This document shows, in pieces, positions 11,064 through 22,651 of a DNA stretch of 64,000 nucleotides; the first letter of the stretch is position 1; the number at the start of each line of letters is the position of its first letter. The position numbers and the translations under genes were made by a program. The DNA is from Myrmaecium sp. VS I D KN 1. Its lineage: Eukaryota; Ascomycota; Dothideomycetes; Valsariales; Valsariaceae. Below the pieces are notes generated by a model. The model was not told the DNA's origin. It did not search any database and was given only the letters and a program-made list of their open reading frames with translations. The DNA lies in assembly GCA_019775845.1 (NCBI GenBank), contig JADQAV010000044.1, positions 332,050 through 396,049 on the forward strand. The letters run 5' to 3'.

Positions 11064-11762
11064 GACGGGTAAGAGCCCCTCCCTACCGGCAGAGACCGCT
11101 ACGGCCGACGGAGACCGTCCCTAGTAGCGGAGACGTTGACGATGGGAGCCTCTCTCTATAATTCCTATTATAAATTTTAATAAAAGGATCTATAAATACC
11201 TAGGAAGAGCTAAAGTTAGTATTAGTACTTAAAAGTAATCTATCTTATTAAATATTAAAGACTCTTCCTATACTCTTTAAGACTTAATAGTACCTCACTG
11301 AAATAAAACCTTTAATACTTTAGTACAGTACAGGATGAATAAGGACTTCCTTCTCCGCCCCAGAAATTATAGAGAAGAGGGAGGAGAAAGAAATTATGAA
11401 TAGGAAAAGAACTAAAAGGGGATAAAGAAAAGAATACCGCCTATAACAGAATAAAAGCGATGAGGTTAGGCCTCACGCGTCATCCACAAAGAATCCTGAC
11501 GGCAGTTTAGCCAAGTTTATTCGGGATCCCCCAAGTGGTTCAACAGTACTGAGAACGGCCAAAACTTGTCGGTTAGGACGCAGATCAGCTGTGAGCACTA
11601 TCGGTAGTCCTACTCCTTCACACCACAAGCAAACTCGGGGTTAAGAGGTTCACGTGAGGCCGGCTCGTATAGGATCGGGGGAGTCCCGGATTGAAGATGC
11701 CTCGGACGTCCGCGGCGACAGAGACGGAGCCGGTGGCGGAGGAGGGAAAGCCATCCAGCGAG
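11064..11762. other. AT-rich, gene-free stretch
   Basis: From about 11155 to 11470 the DNA is dominated by A and T with many TA steps and no long frame, unlike the GC-rich surroundings. This is what a repeat mutated by repeat-induced point mutation would look like. The rest up to 11762 has normal composition and no recognised gene. Confidence 0.45.
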
Positions 11763-12371
11763 CTAAGTACGCATCTTATCGATTTGGATCCTCAGGATCT
11801 TGATCATACCCTTACCCAGGCTCTTACCTGGCGTTGTCCTGGGCATATTGTTCGCGAAAAGTAGGTCATTCAGCTCGAGCATCATCGTGAAGAGGACGGA
11901 GTACTCCGGGATGAAAGCCGGACGTATTAGTGTCCTGAATATATCACTGCTGATTACGCAACGCTTCAGGGAGGTTAGTTCCAAGAGGTCGCACCGGTTC
12001 CAGCGTTGCCAGTCCTCCCTCATCGCGCGTTATTCTGGTTTCAGGGTTCGCGGGGGACTGTTGGCCGGAACGTGGAAGAGACAAATATAGTACAGCACCC
12101 GAAAGAAGGATTCGAGGTCCCACATGAAGCTATAAACGCAGTCCTGAGGGTTGAATTGGAGGGCATAGCCGGCCTCGCAAGCCCCGATAGCCATGAAAGG
12201 CTTAGTGCCAGTGATATGAGGCGCTCCGGTCACTTCCTTCCGATCAAGGTCCAAGGCCAGATCCAGGTCGATGAGGAAACCGTAGACACCATCCTCGCTC
12301 CCCGGCTGGCCGCACACCTCCCGCATGAGTAGGATATCATTGCTGATACCACACTGCAGCAGCGGTTTCAC
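11763..12371 (-). pseudogene. FunK1-type fungal protein kinase remnant
   Basis: One minus-strand frame runs from 12371 to 11763 and is broken by a single TAA at 12032-12030. It shows the second half of a fungal FunK1 kinase: CGISNDIL in place of the catalytic-loop HRDISxNNIL, GFLIDLDLA (the FunK1 form of the DFG segment), ITGTKPFMAI, and WDLESFFRVLYYIC. After the stop comes DWQRWNRCDLLELTSLKR and a helical C-terminus. The catalytic His-Arg-Asp is lost, the N-lobe is missing, and a further in-frame TAG lies at 12386-12384 with an open frame beyond it to 12587. The kinase is therefore dead. Both stops could come from CAA/CAG-to-TAA/TAG changes. It lies inside a repeat-rich island. Confidence 0.72.
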
Positions 12372-12545
12372 AGATGAGCATAACTACGACTCATTATCTT
12401 CGCCCCGCATCACGTACTCCGTTCCACGCAAGCCCTCACGCAGGCTCTGGTAGAACCGTTTATAACCACCAGGAAGGACATTAGCTGGAAGCCTACCGCA
12501 GCCCCTGAGACCTATATAGAACGTTCGTAATCCTACCGCAGCCTC

Positions 12546-12830
12546 TTGAGGCTCGCTCGCAGGCCCCTTCGCAGGCTTTTCTCGCAAGCCCTTAAAGCGC
12601 CCTCAGGCACAGGCCCTTCCGCAAGCCCTTTTGCGGGGTCATTCGCTGGCCCTCAGAGCGTCCTCAGGCTTTCACCTAGGCTTCTATATAGGCTTGCACG
12701 CAGGCTTCTACGCAGGCTTCTACGCAGGTCCGCTCGCAGACCCGTTGGCAGGCCCCCTCGCAGGCCCGTTTGTAGGTCTTCAGGGTTCTCTGAGGGCTCT
12801 CTGAGGGCTCCCTAAGGGTCCCCCTCACTG
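12546..12830. repeat. Degenerate CGCAGGC-type tandem repeat
   Basis: More than a dozen loose copies of a roughly 12-bp word of the kind (C/T)CGCAGGCyyy follow each other (CTTCGCAGGC, TACGCAGGCTTC twice in a row, CTCGCAGGCCC, GCACGCAGGC). They end in CTCTGAGGG repeats at about 12789-12815. The order is irregular, so this is an old or actively slipping minisatellite next to the kinase remnant. Confidence 0.6.
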
Positions 12831-13364
12831 GCACCCTGACAGAGGGTCGTTTTCAACCTTTGAAAATGCCATTAGATGGAAGCCCTGCGAGCCCTGTGCG
12901 CAGGGGCCCACACGGGCGTCGTGGCGTGGATGGTAGCGGGGAGGGGGGAGAACTGGTCCCAGTCTCCTATGTAAAATTTCCTTTTATACTATTCTAAAGC
13001 TCAGCACTTTTAACTTACGCGTTAGTCTGAGCTTGCTAAGGTAAATAAATACCTACCCACTGCGTGGATAGTGCCGGGATTACTTCCCCGCACGCTGCCC
13101 CCCGCGTCGCTACCCCGCGTTTTGCGATCCGACCCGGACCCACACCTCGCCGATCCCGTGTGAATGCGGGGAAAGACGTGGGGGTCAGGAGGGGAGGAGG
13201 ATCGATATAAAGTCACGTCCCTCTCCTCCTCCCCCTCCTCTTCCTCCTTTCCCGTTCCTAATTTCTCCACCACAGGGAAGAAAGAGACCCCGGTTCTGCT
13301 TTCCTACCCGACGGACCATCAGACCGTACTCTCTGCCCCGACTATAAACCACATACCACGCACG

Positions 13365-15047
13365 ATGTCGGAAGCGTTCGAGATCCCGAAGACGTGCAAG
13401 GCGGGGGTGGTGGTGAACGAAGGGCCGGACTTCCGGGTCGAGATCCGGGACGTGCCGGTGCCGGAGCCCGGTCCGTCCTTTCCTCCACCGTAACGAAGAA
13501 CGTCCCTAGATGCGCCTCCAGTCCCAACGGAGGCAGCAGCTGTTTCTCTCTCTCTCTCTCTCTCCCCCTCTCTCTCTCTCTCCCCCTCTCTCTCTCTCGT
13601 TTCTCTCTTCCTCATGTAATACATAAGTACTCACGGTCTGTCTTCCGCTAATCAATCTCTCCCCACCACCCGAAACGACCCACACACAGGCCCGACCGAG
13701 CTGCTCATCCGGCTGAACTGCACGGGGCTCTGCATGTCGGACGTGCACTTCATGGCGCACGACTGGCCGGGCATGGCGGCCATGAGCGCAGCCGGGATGA
13801 CGTGCGCCGGGCACGAGGGGGCCGGGGTGGTCGTGCAGCTCGGATCCGCCGTGCCCACCGGCGGCGGCGTTGGCGGCTGGCGGGTCGGCGACCGCGCCGG
13901 CGTCAAGCCCATCTGGGACGTCTGCGGCCGGTGCGAGGTCTGCTACGAGGGACGGGAGAACTACTGCGCGGGGAAGGTGCTGACGGGGTTGGCGGCGCAA
14001 GGTGAGTGAGGGGAATCCAGCATGGATGGATGGATGGAAGGGGTTTTCTTGGAGACATGCACAAACTAACGTCTTCTCCTCCTTCTTTTCCGACGGTCTT
14101 CGATCCAACAGGGACGTACCAGCAATACATCGTCTCGCCGGCCAAATACACCTCACGCATCCCGGACAACGTGCCGGACGAAGTCGCCGGGCCGATCATG
14201 TGCAGCGCATCGACCATGCACCGCGCACTGATAGACTCCGGACTAAAGCCACAGCAGTTCGTCGTCTTCCCCGGTAAGCAAGCGAGCGAGCAGAAACGAA
14301 ACACCCACCACTCCCAATCCATCCCAACAAAGAAAACGCCCCCCAAAATCGAAACCAGGCCAAACCAGACCAAACCAGACCAGCTAACCCACTAACCTCC
14401 TCGATCCAGGCGGCGGCGGCGGCGTCGGCATCCAAGGCGTGCAGCTCGCCAAAGCGATGGGGATGCGACCGATCGTCGTGGACACGGGGCCGGCGCGGCG
14501 CGCGCTGGCCGAGGCCATGGGCGCCGAGGCCTTCGTCGACTTCCGCGCCGTCCCGGATGCGGCGGCCGAGGTGGTGCGGGTCGCCGGCGACGGCGCGGGC
14601 GCGGGCGCGCACGGCGTCATTGTCACCGCGCCCCAGGCGTACAAGGACGCCATCGCGTACCTGGGCCCGCGGGTGGGCGGGAAGGTGGTGTGTGTGGGTT
14701 TGCGTGAGTGATGGGAATTTCCTTTTCTCCTTCCCTCCTCCCATCGTCGCGTCACGTCTCCTTCCGATCGATGGGTCTAACGAAGGAGGCTGGCATGTCC
14801 CACAGCCCCCGCGGGCACCGCGACCATCGGCGCGGACCCGAACGTGTTCGCCTTCCGGGGCCTGCACGTGATGGGCAGCCTCGTCGGCACGATGCGGGAC
14901 ACCCAGGCCGCGCTCGAGTACGCCGGCCGGGGCCTGCTGAAGCCCATCGCCGAGGTCCGGGGCTTGGGCCGGCTGCCGGAGTCGGTCGAGCAGCTCCGGC
15001 GCGGAGAGGTCGCGGGCAGGATCGTGATCGATTTCAATCGGCCGTGA
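13365..15047 (+). CDS. Zinc-dependent alcohol dehydrogenase
   Basis: Five exons (13365-13470, 13690-14001, 14112-14273, 14410-14703, 14806-15047) give 371 residues, the usual length of a medium-chain alcohol dehydrogenase. Catalytic zinc ligands are C50 (GLCMSDVH), H77 with E78 (CAGHEGAG) and C170 (MCSAS). Structural zinc ligands C114, C117, C120 and C128 are all present. The Rossmann motif GGGGGVGIQGVQLAKAMG follows the intron 3 junction and ends with VVD, suggesting NAD rather than NADP. The arrangement is closest to the fungal/yeast tetrameric ADH group, which interconverts primary alcohols and aldehydes in the cytosol. The physiological substrate is not evident. The gene is convergent with the carboxypeptidase, 315 bp apart. 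Confidence 0.9.
13543..13599. repeat. (CT)n microsatellite in ADH intron 1
   Basis: Three CT blocks separated by CCCC interruptions lie in the 219-bp first intron of the alcohol dehydrogenase gene, which is unusually long for this window. Confidence 0.85.
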
Positions 15048-15362
15048 GGAGGGACAGACGGGAGGAAAAGGGTGTGTTTCGACGAAGTCTCTTGGCCGCT
15101 GGAGGGTTTCTGGATGGTTGCGATCGTTGATTCTTATATCCTTTCTAGTTATTTCGTACACCTATTTCCCCTGTTTGCCACCGCTCTATCCGCTGTAGTT
15201 TGGCGTTCGTCTATCCACGGTTCGTTTGCTCGACTCTTCATCTCTCCATACCTATATCATCCAGAACAAACAAGGATCAAAATAAGGCCAAGAGGTAAAA
15301 GAAGAAGAAGAAGAAGAAGAGGAAAAGCAGTAACCCATACGAAACACCACAGCGCAACCCCC

Positions 15363-17671
15363 TCACCACACACCACTCAAACCGACCGGACCCGCGCCAC
15401 GAATCACACGCGCATGGACCCCTTCCTCCATCTCCGCTCGCTTGTAGATGGTCGACGAGCCGGTGTAGTTGCCGGACTGGGTGGTGAAGTCGCCTTCCTG
15501 GGACAGGTTGGCGACGCGGCCGAGGAGGAGCTCGAGTTGGCGGTAACCAGCGCCGGGGGCGTATCCGGGGAGTTCTGCCAACGACGGAAACCGAGTAAGT
15601 ACAATTCTTTTCCTCACCGGTGATTGCAAGAACAGAAGAGGAGAAAAGAGGGGAACGGGAAAGAGAAAAATACAAAAAAATAAAAACGTACCATGTCCCG
15701 CAAGCTGAACCCAGTAAAACGTCAGACCGCGCTCGGCCGTCCAGCCGCCCACGACGCCGGCCGCGCTGAGTGCGCCGGCGTTATACTCCGGATGGTAGGG
15801 GACGTAGAAGGGCTGGGTGGGCGGGGTCTGGAAGCCCTGCACGCCGTTCCAGGTCAGGTTCTGGAGGGCGAGGAGGGTACCGTTGGTCGGGAGGATGTAG
15901 TCGAGGTTACCGCTGCCGATGATCACGTTGTTCGTCGCCTCGATCACTCGCTGGAGGACGCCGTCGAGGGCCGGGCCGAGCGAGGTGTCGCCCAGGCTCT
16001 CGTTCTGCGTCCCCAGCCCGAACACGTTGGTCGAGGAGCACTGCTCCCAGTAGGTGCCGACGGGCGCGTTGATGGCGGCTTGCACGTCCGTCCGGTTGAA
16101 GTAGACCGTCGCGTCGGGCGGGGAGTAGTCGCCCGAGTTGACGATCCCAAGGACCGAGTACGGATGCGGGCACGTCTCGGTGATGTGGTAGATGTTGAAG
16201 CAGGGGTTGCTGAGGAGCACAGCCGCGTACACGTCGTCCCACAGGTCGCAGCGGTAGTTGTTCGCCTCGCTTGGCGTGGGGAGCAAGGGAAACGGTCCCG
16301 GCGGCGGCGGAAAGGTGAGGTATTTCTCCTGGTAGGCCGTGAAGCCGCACTTGTCGGATTTCTCCTGGATGGCGGCGGTGAACGTATCGTTGAGGAAGCT
16401 GCAGACGTTAGCGATCACGTCTCTCGGGCGATGAGTGATGAGGGAAGGAAAAGTAGCAATTAGGAAGGCGGGAAGGAGACGCACAAGAGATCAGCCCAGT
16501 AGTTGAGGAAGGGTACGACAGGTACTGCGAAAGGTCAGTGAGGTGCAACGCTCAAGATCACGAAGGGTGCAAGCGTACCCTCCTGCTGGATGGTTCCGTC
16601 CCCGATGATGGGGTCGTTGATGGCAACTAAAAATGGACCGGTCAGCATCCACAAGATCACCGCGGTGCAAGAGGAGTTGCCTCACTCCCTTTCAGATTGT
16701 AATAATCCGTGTCATTAGCCGTCAGGAAGGCATCCGCAATGTACGGGACGTAGTAGCTGTAACGTACAAGTCAGCATGCGTCAGCATGCGGGGAACAGGC
16801 CAAAAACGCAAGGAAAACAGGGACGTCACTCACCCAGCATACGACTCGCCCGTCACGTACACGTCCCAGCCGTGGACGTCGAAGGCCTCGACGAACTGCT
16901 TGTAGAACCCGATAAACTCCTGCCCGAGCTCGACCTCATTCGTGATATTCGGGACACCTTGACTGAAGCCCACGCCCACCGGCTGTTCCACCCACAGCAT
17001 ATTCGTGAGGTTATGCCAGCTGTAGGGGTTCGCCGTCGGCTCCAAGGTGCCCGCCTCCCACGTGAACGGGCCGTTCTCGGTGAGGAGACCACTCAAAGAG
17101 CTGCATCCGGGTCCGCCATTGAGCCAGATGGTGATCTCCTCGGCCGGGTTCTCGTTGATGGTCGGGAAGAACCTGGATTGGGTGGGTCGGGGAAACTTCT
17201 TAGCTCCTGTTTTTCACTTTGCGAGGAACGCGACTCGCGACGGGGATTGGGGCGACAGTATGTACCAGAAGAAGAGCTTGCGCGTCTCATTGGGGTCCCC
17301 GGAGATGGGCAGGAGGCCGGCGTAAGACTCGCCGACATCCCAGGTGACATTGGGAATGGCGCTGCCGTTGACGACGAACTCTGGGAGGGTGGGTGGGTTG
17401 TCAGCGCACGTTCGCAAATCGCACGCCACGCGGCGGAAAGCTCGCCAGACTCACTCTCGGTGACGTTGTTGAGGAAGGACGAGGCGCGCTTCTGCAGCTC
17501 CTGGTGCTGAAAGGGCTCGTGCAGGCTGTTCCTCTTCTCAACAATGGCGGCGTGATGCTTCTCAGCGCGCTTGAAGACGCGCATCGCGTTGCCGAAGTTG
17601 GCGCTGTTTGCGGCCACAGCGGGAGATGGGGCCAGCAGCAGCAACGACGAGAGCCACGTCAAAAGCTGCAT
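15363..17671 (-). CDS. Secreted serine carboxypeptidase (family S10)
   Basis: Eight exons (17671-17455, 17380-17266, 17172-16834, 16756-16686, 16626-16579, 16524-16485, 16398-15692, 15574-15363) join in phase to 582 residues. A signal peptide is clear ([20 protein letters not shown]). S10 motifs follow: [31 protein letters not shown], then catalytic S221 (TGESYAGYY), D443 ([13 protein letters not shown]) and H512 ([13 protein letters not shown]). Many N-glycosylation sequons fit secretion. The enzyme removes C-terminal residues from peptides in the acidic extracellular space or vacuole. Two KR pairs in the first 65 residues may mark a propeptide. The acceptor for exon 7 was chosen because it has a GCTAACG branch site and restores phase; an upstream AG is possible. 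Confidence 0.92.
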
Positions 17672-19425
17672 GGCGGCGAAAAAGCGAGTGTGCGTTCCAA
17701 TGGATGGATTAGTGGGTGACCGAACGATTGGGAACGGGGAGGGAGAAAGGGAGAGAAGGGAAGGGATGGAGGAAGGGAGGGGGGGGGAGGAAGAGGGGGA
17801 GGACAGCAAGGTGATAGCTCCAGGTCAGGCCGGTCGGTTGGGTATTTATGTACAGTGACGATGTGACGGCGGTCAGGCTGCGGGCTGACTGACATTTAGG
17901 TTGTCCCCTTGCGTCCCGGGCCGGGGTTCCCGCGGGTGCCGAGCGGGGATCGGGGCTGACAGGTCACTTGAACGGTCCAGGTTAGCAGCCAGCGCCCGCG
18001 TTATCGGAAAAAGGCTCGAAGGGGCAGGTCGTTTGACGATTCGTGATACGCCGCTCGAGTCCCGATGCGGCAGGTCGGAGACGCTTTTTCTGCATTCCGC
18101 CATCATGACAGCAACCGATCAATCGGTGGCGTGCTCGACATGCTTGACCGCTGATAATGCACCAGCGAGCCGTGAGGGATGGATGCGATCGTTGCGGATG
18201 GAAGCCATGGAGCATGATATTTGTCCGGTGGTGAATACGGCAGCGAGATAAATAGAGAAAAGAAGAAACACTGAATGGCAGATCTTATTGCAATTCGAGA
18301 TTGCGAAATTCGTCTACCATAGAAATCTGAACGGAAGAGAGTGACAAAAACTCAAGACACGATCCCGTCGATCACGAAAGCCGGATCTCCGCAACAGATG
18401 GACGAGAAAACAGCGAGAGAATGAGAAGAAAGTCTAGAATAGACAGACGAGAGAAAGAGAAAAAGACCCGTAAAAGACACCGTCAATCAATCGACGACGG
18501 CAAAGCTCAAACACTCACCACCACGCCCTCACAAGAAATTCAGAAGGAAAACCAAAAAGCAGAAAGAAAGCGCGCGCTCACCTCTCACCTATTTCACTTC
18601 GCTGACCAGCAGCAGTCATTCCCATACTTATTCATCTCACCCCATCTCATCCAAAGTCAAACCCCCGCTCCCACACCAGCCCGCGTCCGTCTACGCTGGC
18701 CACTATACTTATCATCACTCCCGCCGAGCCAACGCGCCGCTGCCGCCACCGGCAAACCAGCCGCACCTGTCTGGCTGTCCTCGTCTGGTGAACGGGCAGG
18801 GGGAATGTAGTTTCGAGTCGAGTCGAGTGGAGGAGGAAGACGAGGGGCGGTCGGTGCAGGTACGGCCGGGGCGGGACGTAGCGGTCGGATGGATGGTCGA
18901 GGGGCGGCTTCCATGCGTAGGGTGAGGGGAGGAGTTGTGGCGGCGGAGGGAGCAAAGGGTGTCACGAGGGGAGGTGAGATGGGATAGGATGAGATGGTGT
19001 CGTGAGGGTGGATGCTTGATGATGGAAGAGGAGAGGTGATGGATGGGGTGGATGGATGGGGAAGGGAAGGGCGACGCACTCATCGATGGACATCACGTGA
19101 CGGCGTGTAACCGTGAAAGGAATCGCTCTCTATGGGATACACAACATTCTTTGTACGAAGGGCAAAGGCTGATTGGTCTTGCTTAATTAGAAGACGACTT
19201 ATAAGTGGAAGTGGCATACTTGCATAGCATGGTCACACGCGGGACTCTGTAAATCCAACAGAACACCAGCGACTATAAGAATACCTACTCGCCCTTAAAT
19301 TTGCACTCCGAGCCTCGAGAGATCGCAATTATCACTCTATCTTTCTATCCTCAGACCTTTTCTTGTACTCGCTACAAGAAACATGCACTAGTCTATCAAG
19401 TGGAAGTCCCATCCTTACTGCAAGT
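17672..19425. other. Intergenic, low-complexity frames only
   Basis: Minus-strand frames of 122-140 codons between 18657 and 19083 are Ser/Pro/His-rich translations of pyrimidine-rich DNA and have no domain. The stretch next to 17671 is the carboxypeptidase promoter, with purine runs at 17710-17810. Confidence 0.5.
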
Positions 19426-20949
19426 TCACCGTGAAGCCCCCTCCCTCACCCTCACCGGCTCCAACTCCACCACCTCCTCTCCCTCCTCCCGTTCCGCATC
19501 ATCATCCAGATCCTCTTCACCCTCCCCCTCCCCCTCACCCTCCACCTTCACCTTGACGAAGACAGCCCAAAGGCCCAGATCATAAACGACACGCAAGAGG
19601 CCCGCGGCCGCGAATGCGAGGCCAAAGCGACCGGACTCAGCCAAGCCGCCCGTCAGGCTGGGCCCAACAGTGGCAGCGAGGGTGCGCAACAGACCCGTGA
19701 GGCCCATGACGGCGGTGCGCTCGTGGGGGGGAACGACGGCGGCGATAAAAGCAGCGCGGGGGGCCTGATCCATGCTGTTGAGAGCGGCGCGGACGAGGAG
19801 GAGGGCGACGGCGGCCCAAGGGTGGCGGGGGAGGGGGAAGAGCAGGACGGCGACGGAGGAGGGCAGGTGGGTGAAGACCATGGTGCGGATGAGGCCGAGG
19901 CGGCGGGCGAGCGGGGCGGCGAGGACGGTGGAGAGGCCGCCGAGCAGGTGGGCGGCCAGGAAGATGCGGCCCAGCGTCGCGGCTGGCAGGGCGGCCGGGA
20001 AGGTCGCGGTCAGGTAGTACGACGTGAGGGCGTAGCTGGCCATCCCGTCCGCCAGCGAGTCCATCGCCAGCAGCAGCCAGAGCGGCCAGACCGTCCGGAG
20101 GGTCGGGCGGGAGATGCGGGCGAAGACGGAGGTCGACGGAGAATAAGAAGCCGATGGCTGAGGGACGTGACGACTATCTTCCGCCTCCTCCTCCTCCTCC
20201 TCCGCTTCCGCCTCCCGCAGCAATCCCTCCGCCGCCTCCGCATCTCTCCCTTCCGCCCGCATACCCGCCTCCTCCTCCCCCTCCCTCCCCTTCCCCCGCC
20301 GCCCGGCATCCACCTCACACCGCTCGCTCATCGCCCCCGCGCACGCCATCCCCAGCACGCCCATCCCAACATACCCCGCAAACACGACATGCCCCGCCCT
20401 CCGCAGGTCCCATCCCTTACCCTCCCGCAGCGCGCGCACCACCGCACCCGCCGCCGCCGTCCCCCCCGCCGACCCCAACGTCGCCACCGTCACATACCAC
20501 GTCAGCACATCCGCGCGCGTGCGCGGGCCCGCCAGCTGCGCCAGCACACTCTCCTCCACCGCACGAAACGGACCAAAATCGCCCCCAGTCACACTAAGCA
20601 CGCCCGCCGTGGCGGCACAGAGAAGGAGGACGTAGCGCTCCGAGACCGCGAAGGCGACGCCGGAGCCCGCCATCAGCGCGCCGCCCAGCAGCAGCACGCG
20701 GCGCCGGCCCCACCGGTCGGCGACCAGGGTCAGCGCGAGCGAGAGCGCAAGGTCGCCGGCCAGCGTCAGCGTCATGAACAGCCCGATCCGCGCGTCGGAC
20801 GTCCCCAGCGCGGCCAGGAAGCTGGCCAGGATGAGGCTGCTCCCGCCGTGCGCGATCATCCGCCCGCCGCGGGCGAGTAGGATGAGGTAGGCGTCCCGGC
20901 CGGCGGCGTGGAGGGCGGGCAGGCCCAGGGTGTGGAGGAGGGAGACCAT
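19426..20949 (-). CDS. MFS transporter (DHA1-like, 12 helices)
   Basis: A single exon gives 507 residues from the Met at 20949 (MVSLLHTLGLPALHAAGRDAY). An in-frame Met at 21258 exists, but the added 103 residues have no membrane or conserved character, so I reject it. The product shows VADRWGRRRVLLLGGALMAG (MFS motif A between helices 2 and 3), FGPFRAVEESVLAQL, a long acidic central loop with a run of Glu, and a second six-helix bundle including NSMDQAPRAAFIAAVVPPHERTAVMG. That second motif is typical of drug:proton antiporter-like proteins. The C-terminus is again acidic. The substrate is unknown. The large plus-strand frame opposite it (19723-20880) is a mirror of the GC-rich codons. Confidence 0.85.
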   Translation of the reverse strand: MVSLLHTLGLPALHAAGRDAYLILLARGGRMIAHGGSSLILASFLAALGTSDARIGLFMTLTLAGDLALSLALTLVADRWGRRRVLLLGGALMAGSGVAFAVSERYVLLLCAATAGVLSVTGGDFGPFRAVEESVLAQLAGPRTRADVLTWYVTVATLGSAGGTAAAGAVVRALREGKGWDLRRAGHVVFAGYVGMGVLGMACAGAMSERCEVDAGRRGKGREGEEEAGMRAEGRDAEAAEGLLREAEAEEEEEEAEDSRHVPQPSASYSPSTSVFARISRPTLRTVWPLWLLLAMDSLADGMASYALTSYYLTATFPAALPAATLGRIFLAAHLLGGLSTVLAAPLARRLGLIRTMVFTHLPSSVAVLLFPLPRHPWAAVALLLVRAALNSMDQAPRAAFIAAVVPPHERTAVMGLTGLLRTLAATVGPSLTGGLAESGRFGLAFAAAGLLRVVYDLGLWAVFVKVKVEGEGEGEGEEDLDDDAEREEGEEVVELEPVRVREGASR

Positions 20950-22011
20950 CGGTAGTGGTAAGTGTTGGGCGGCGAGAGAGGTTGAGGGCGTAGTCGTGTG
21001 CGCGGGCGGCTCGGAGGTGCTGTCCAGAGAGCGGAGTGTGTCGTTGATTCCTTTCGGACCTGGTCGCTCTTGTATCGTGACCTTTTCAATGCTAATGGAT
21101 CGTTTCAATCCTTTTTCCCAGCTCTTCCTTTCCGTCAGAATTTTTACCAGGTGGGTGCGCTTGGTGTTTGCATTGAAACATGACAGACGAGACGGAGGCC
21201 ATCCACACCCATCCAGGGCGGGGAAACCTCTTGACGCCATTGTGGTGGGGCCTTCCATCCATGATTTTCGCCGTCGATCCCGGATGCGGCGGCACGTCGA
21301 GACACGTGACTGGTGCTGCTGACGTAAGCAAGGCTTGTGAATCTCGCTCGTACTGTCCTTTTCCGAGCGAGCGAATATTGAGGGTGAGAGATCACCCAGC
21401 TCCAGAGGAGAACCGAAAGATGAGGAGTGCCATTCCGACGTGGTGGGATGGAGACAATATGCTTCTCCAGTTGAAAAAAAAAGAGGAACATTGAAGGATA
21501 TTCTCGAGGAGGAAGTAGGATCTTCGAGGTAGCGAAGTACATGATATGTCAGGAGACGTGCAGGGAATGCACATCGCCTATTTGATCCAGCGGGTATCGA
21601 CAGTACTTGAGCGTCTATCTGCTCAGTGTGAATGTTTATAGAGAAGTGCGATATACCTACCCCGCCTGATCACCATCCTATCCGCACCGCTGCTAACCGC
21701 GCCCGGATCAGCCCGCCAGCCGACTACCAATGGTGTTGACACCTCAGCCTAATCGGCCCGTTAGGCCTTGGGCCAAAGCGGATCCACGTATTCACGTATC
21801 TGTCATTTGCGACCGTACATATACAGGTAACCTCGAGCAATCAGGATCTGTAAGTTCAACTTCTCATAGCTGGCAAAGCTGACTACCTTGTAATCAAACC
21901 TACATCGCATTCACATCAACGAAAGTCATCAAATCCAACGACAAACCTCCAAAAGAACACAGTAAGAACATCCATCCATCCCTCCCCCACCCCACACCCA
22001 CCCCCAATCAA
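20950..22011. other. Intergenic, no gene seen
   Basis: Only short frames occur, on both strands. 20950-21260 is the transporter promoter/leader. No repeat or RNA gene was recognised in the rest. Confidence 0.5.
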
Positions 22012-22651
22012 TCAATTCTTCCTTACATCACACCCCTCAAAATCACTGCCCTTATGATAAATCGTGCCGCAATACACCGCCGTCGGGTTTCCCTCATAAT
22101 CCGGCTCAGAATTCGGGTCATGCAGGTAGATCGCACGGAACTTATACGCGTCGTCGTTGTCGCCCATGAAAATCCCGCCCTTCACGATTGGGAACTCCTT
22201 CCGGTCGGCTTGGGGGTACTTGTTGCAGTCGTCGGTGAGGAAGTTGAAGCGCTTCTGGGCGCCGTTGTTGCCGTAGTAGTGGGGGTAGTTGTTTGCTGTT
22301 TCTTACTGTTAGCTTGGTCGGATAATGGGGGGGGTTTTGCCCGGCCTCGCCGCTCTGACTTACAGCCCAGAGTATCCCCCGCGCGCTCGAGGTTCACGCC
22401 CCAGGAGACGGCTTGGTGGATGTCGTTGCCTTTGATGGTGATTTTGCCTGTTATGGGGGGGGCTTGGATTAGATCGCTTGCGAAGAGCGACTGCTTGCTT
22501 TTAGGGGCAGCTATTACACACCGCATTTAATATCGAAGTCGGCGTCGAGGCCGACGACGTTGACGGGGGTGTGGTCGGGAAGACGTCTTTGGAGGGGGCT
22601 GGGAGCGGCCAAAACCAGCGGGAGGAGGGCGAGGATGGCGGAGAACTTCAT
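22012..22651 (-). CDS. Secreted T1/N1-type ribonuclease, ribotoxin-like size
   Basis: Three exons (22651-22522, 22447-22364, 22295-22012) give 165 residues. The signal peptide MKFSAILALLPLVLA is followed by a QRR site that may release a short propeptide. The mature part carries the RNase T1 fold signature: H77 in NNYPHYY, E105 in KEFPIVKGG, R125 in KFRAIY and H152 in YHKGSDFEGC, matching the four catalytic positions of the family. Cysteines C43, C95, C147 and C160 could form two disulfides. The family cleaves single-stranded RNA 3' of guanosine outside the cell; its larger members with extended loops include ribotoxins and effector ribonucleases. Which of these applies is not decided by sequence alone. 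Introns are in phase with good GTGTGT and GTAAGT donors. Confidence 0.85.

Noticed and set aside
15693-16463. 256-codon plus-strand frame
   Set aside because: Antisense to exon 7 of the carboxypeptidase, whose catalytic residues are certain.
18657-19079. 140-codon minus-strand Ser/Pro-rich frame
   Set aside because: Translation of simple pyrimidine-rich DNA.
19723-20880. 385-codon plus-strand frame
   Set aside because: Antisense to the MFS gene at 19426-20949; Arg/Gly/Pro/Glu-rich mirror of GC-rich codons with no domain.
20950-21258. Upstream start for the MFS transporter at 21258
   Set aside because: The added 103 residues lack hydrophobic or conserved character; the Met at 20949 begins just before the first helix.
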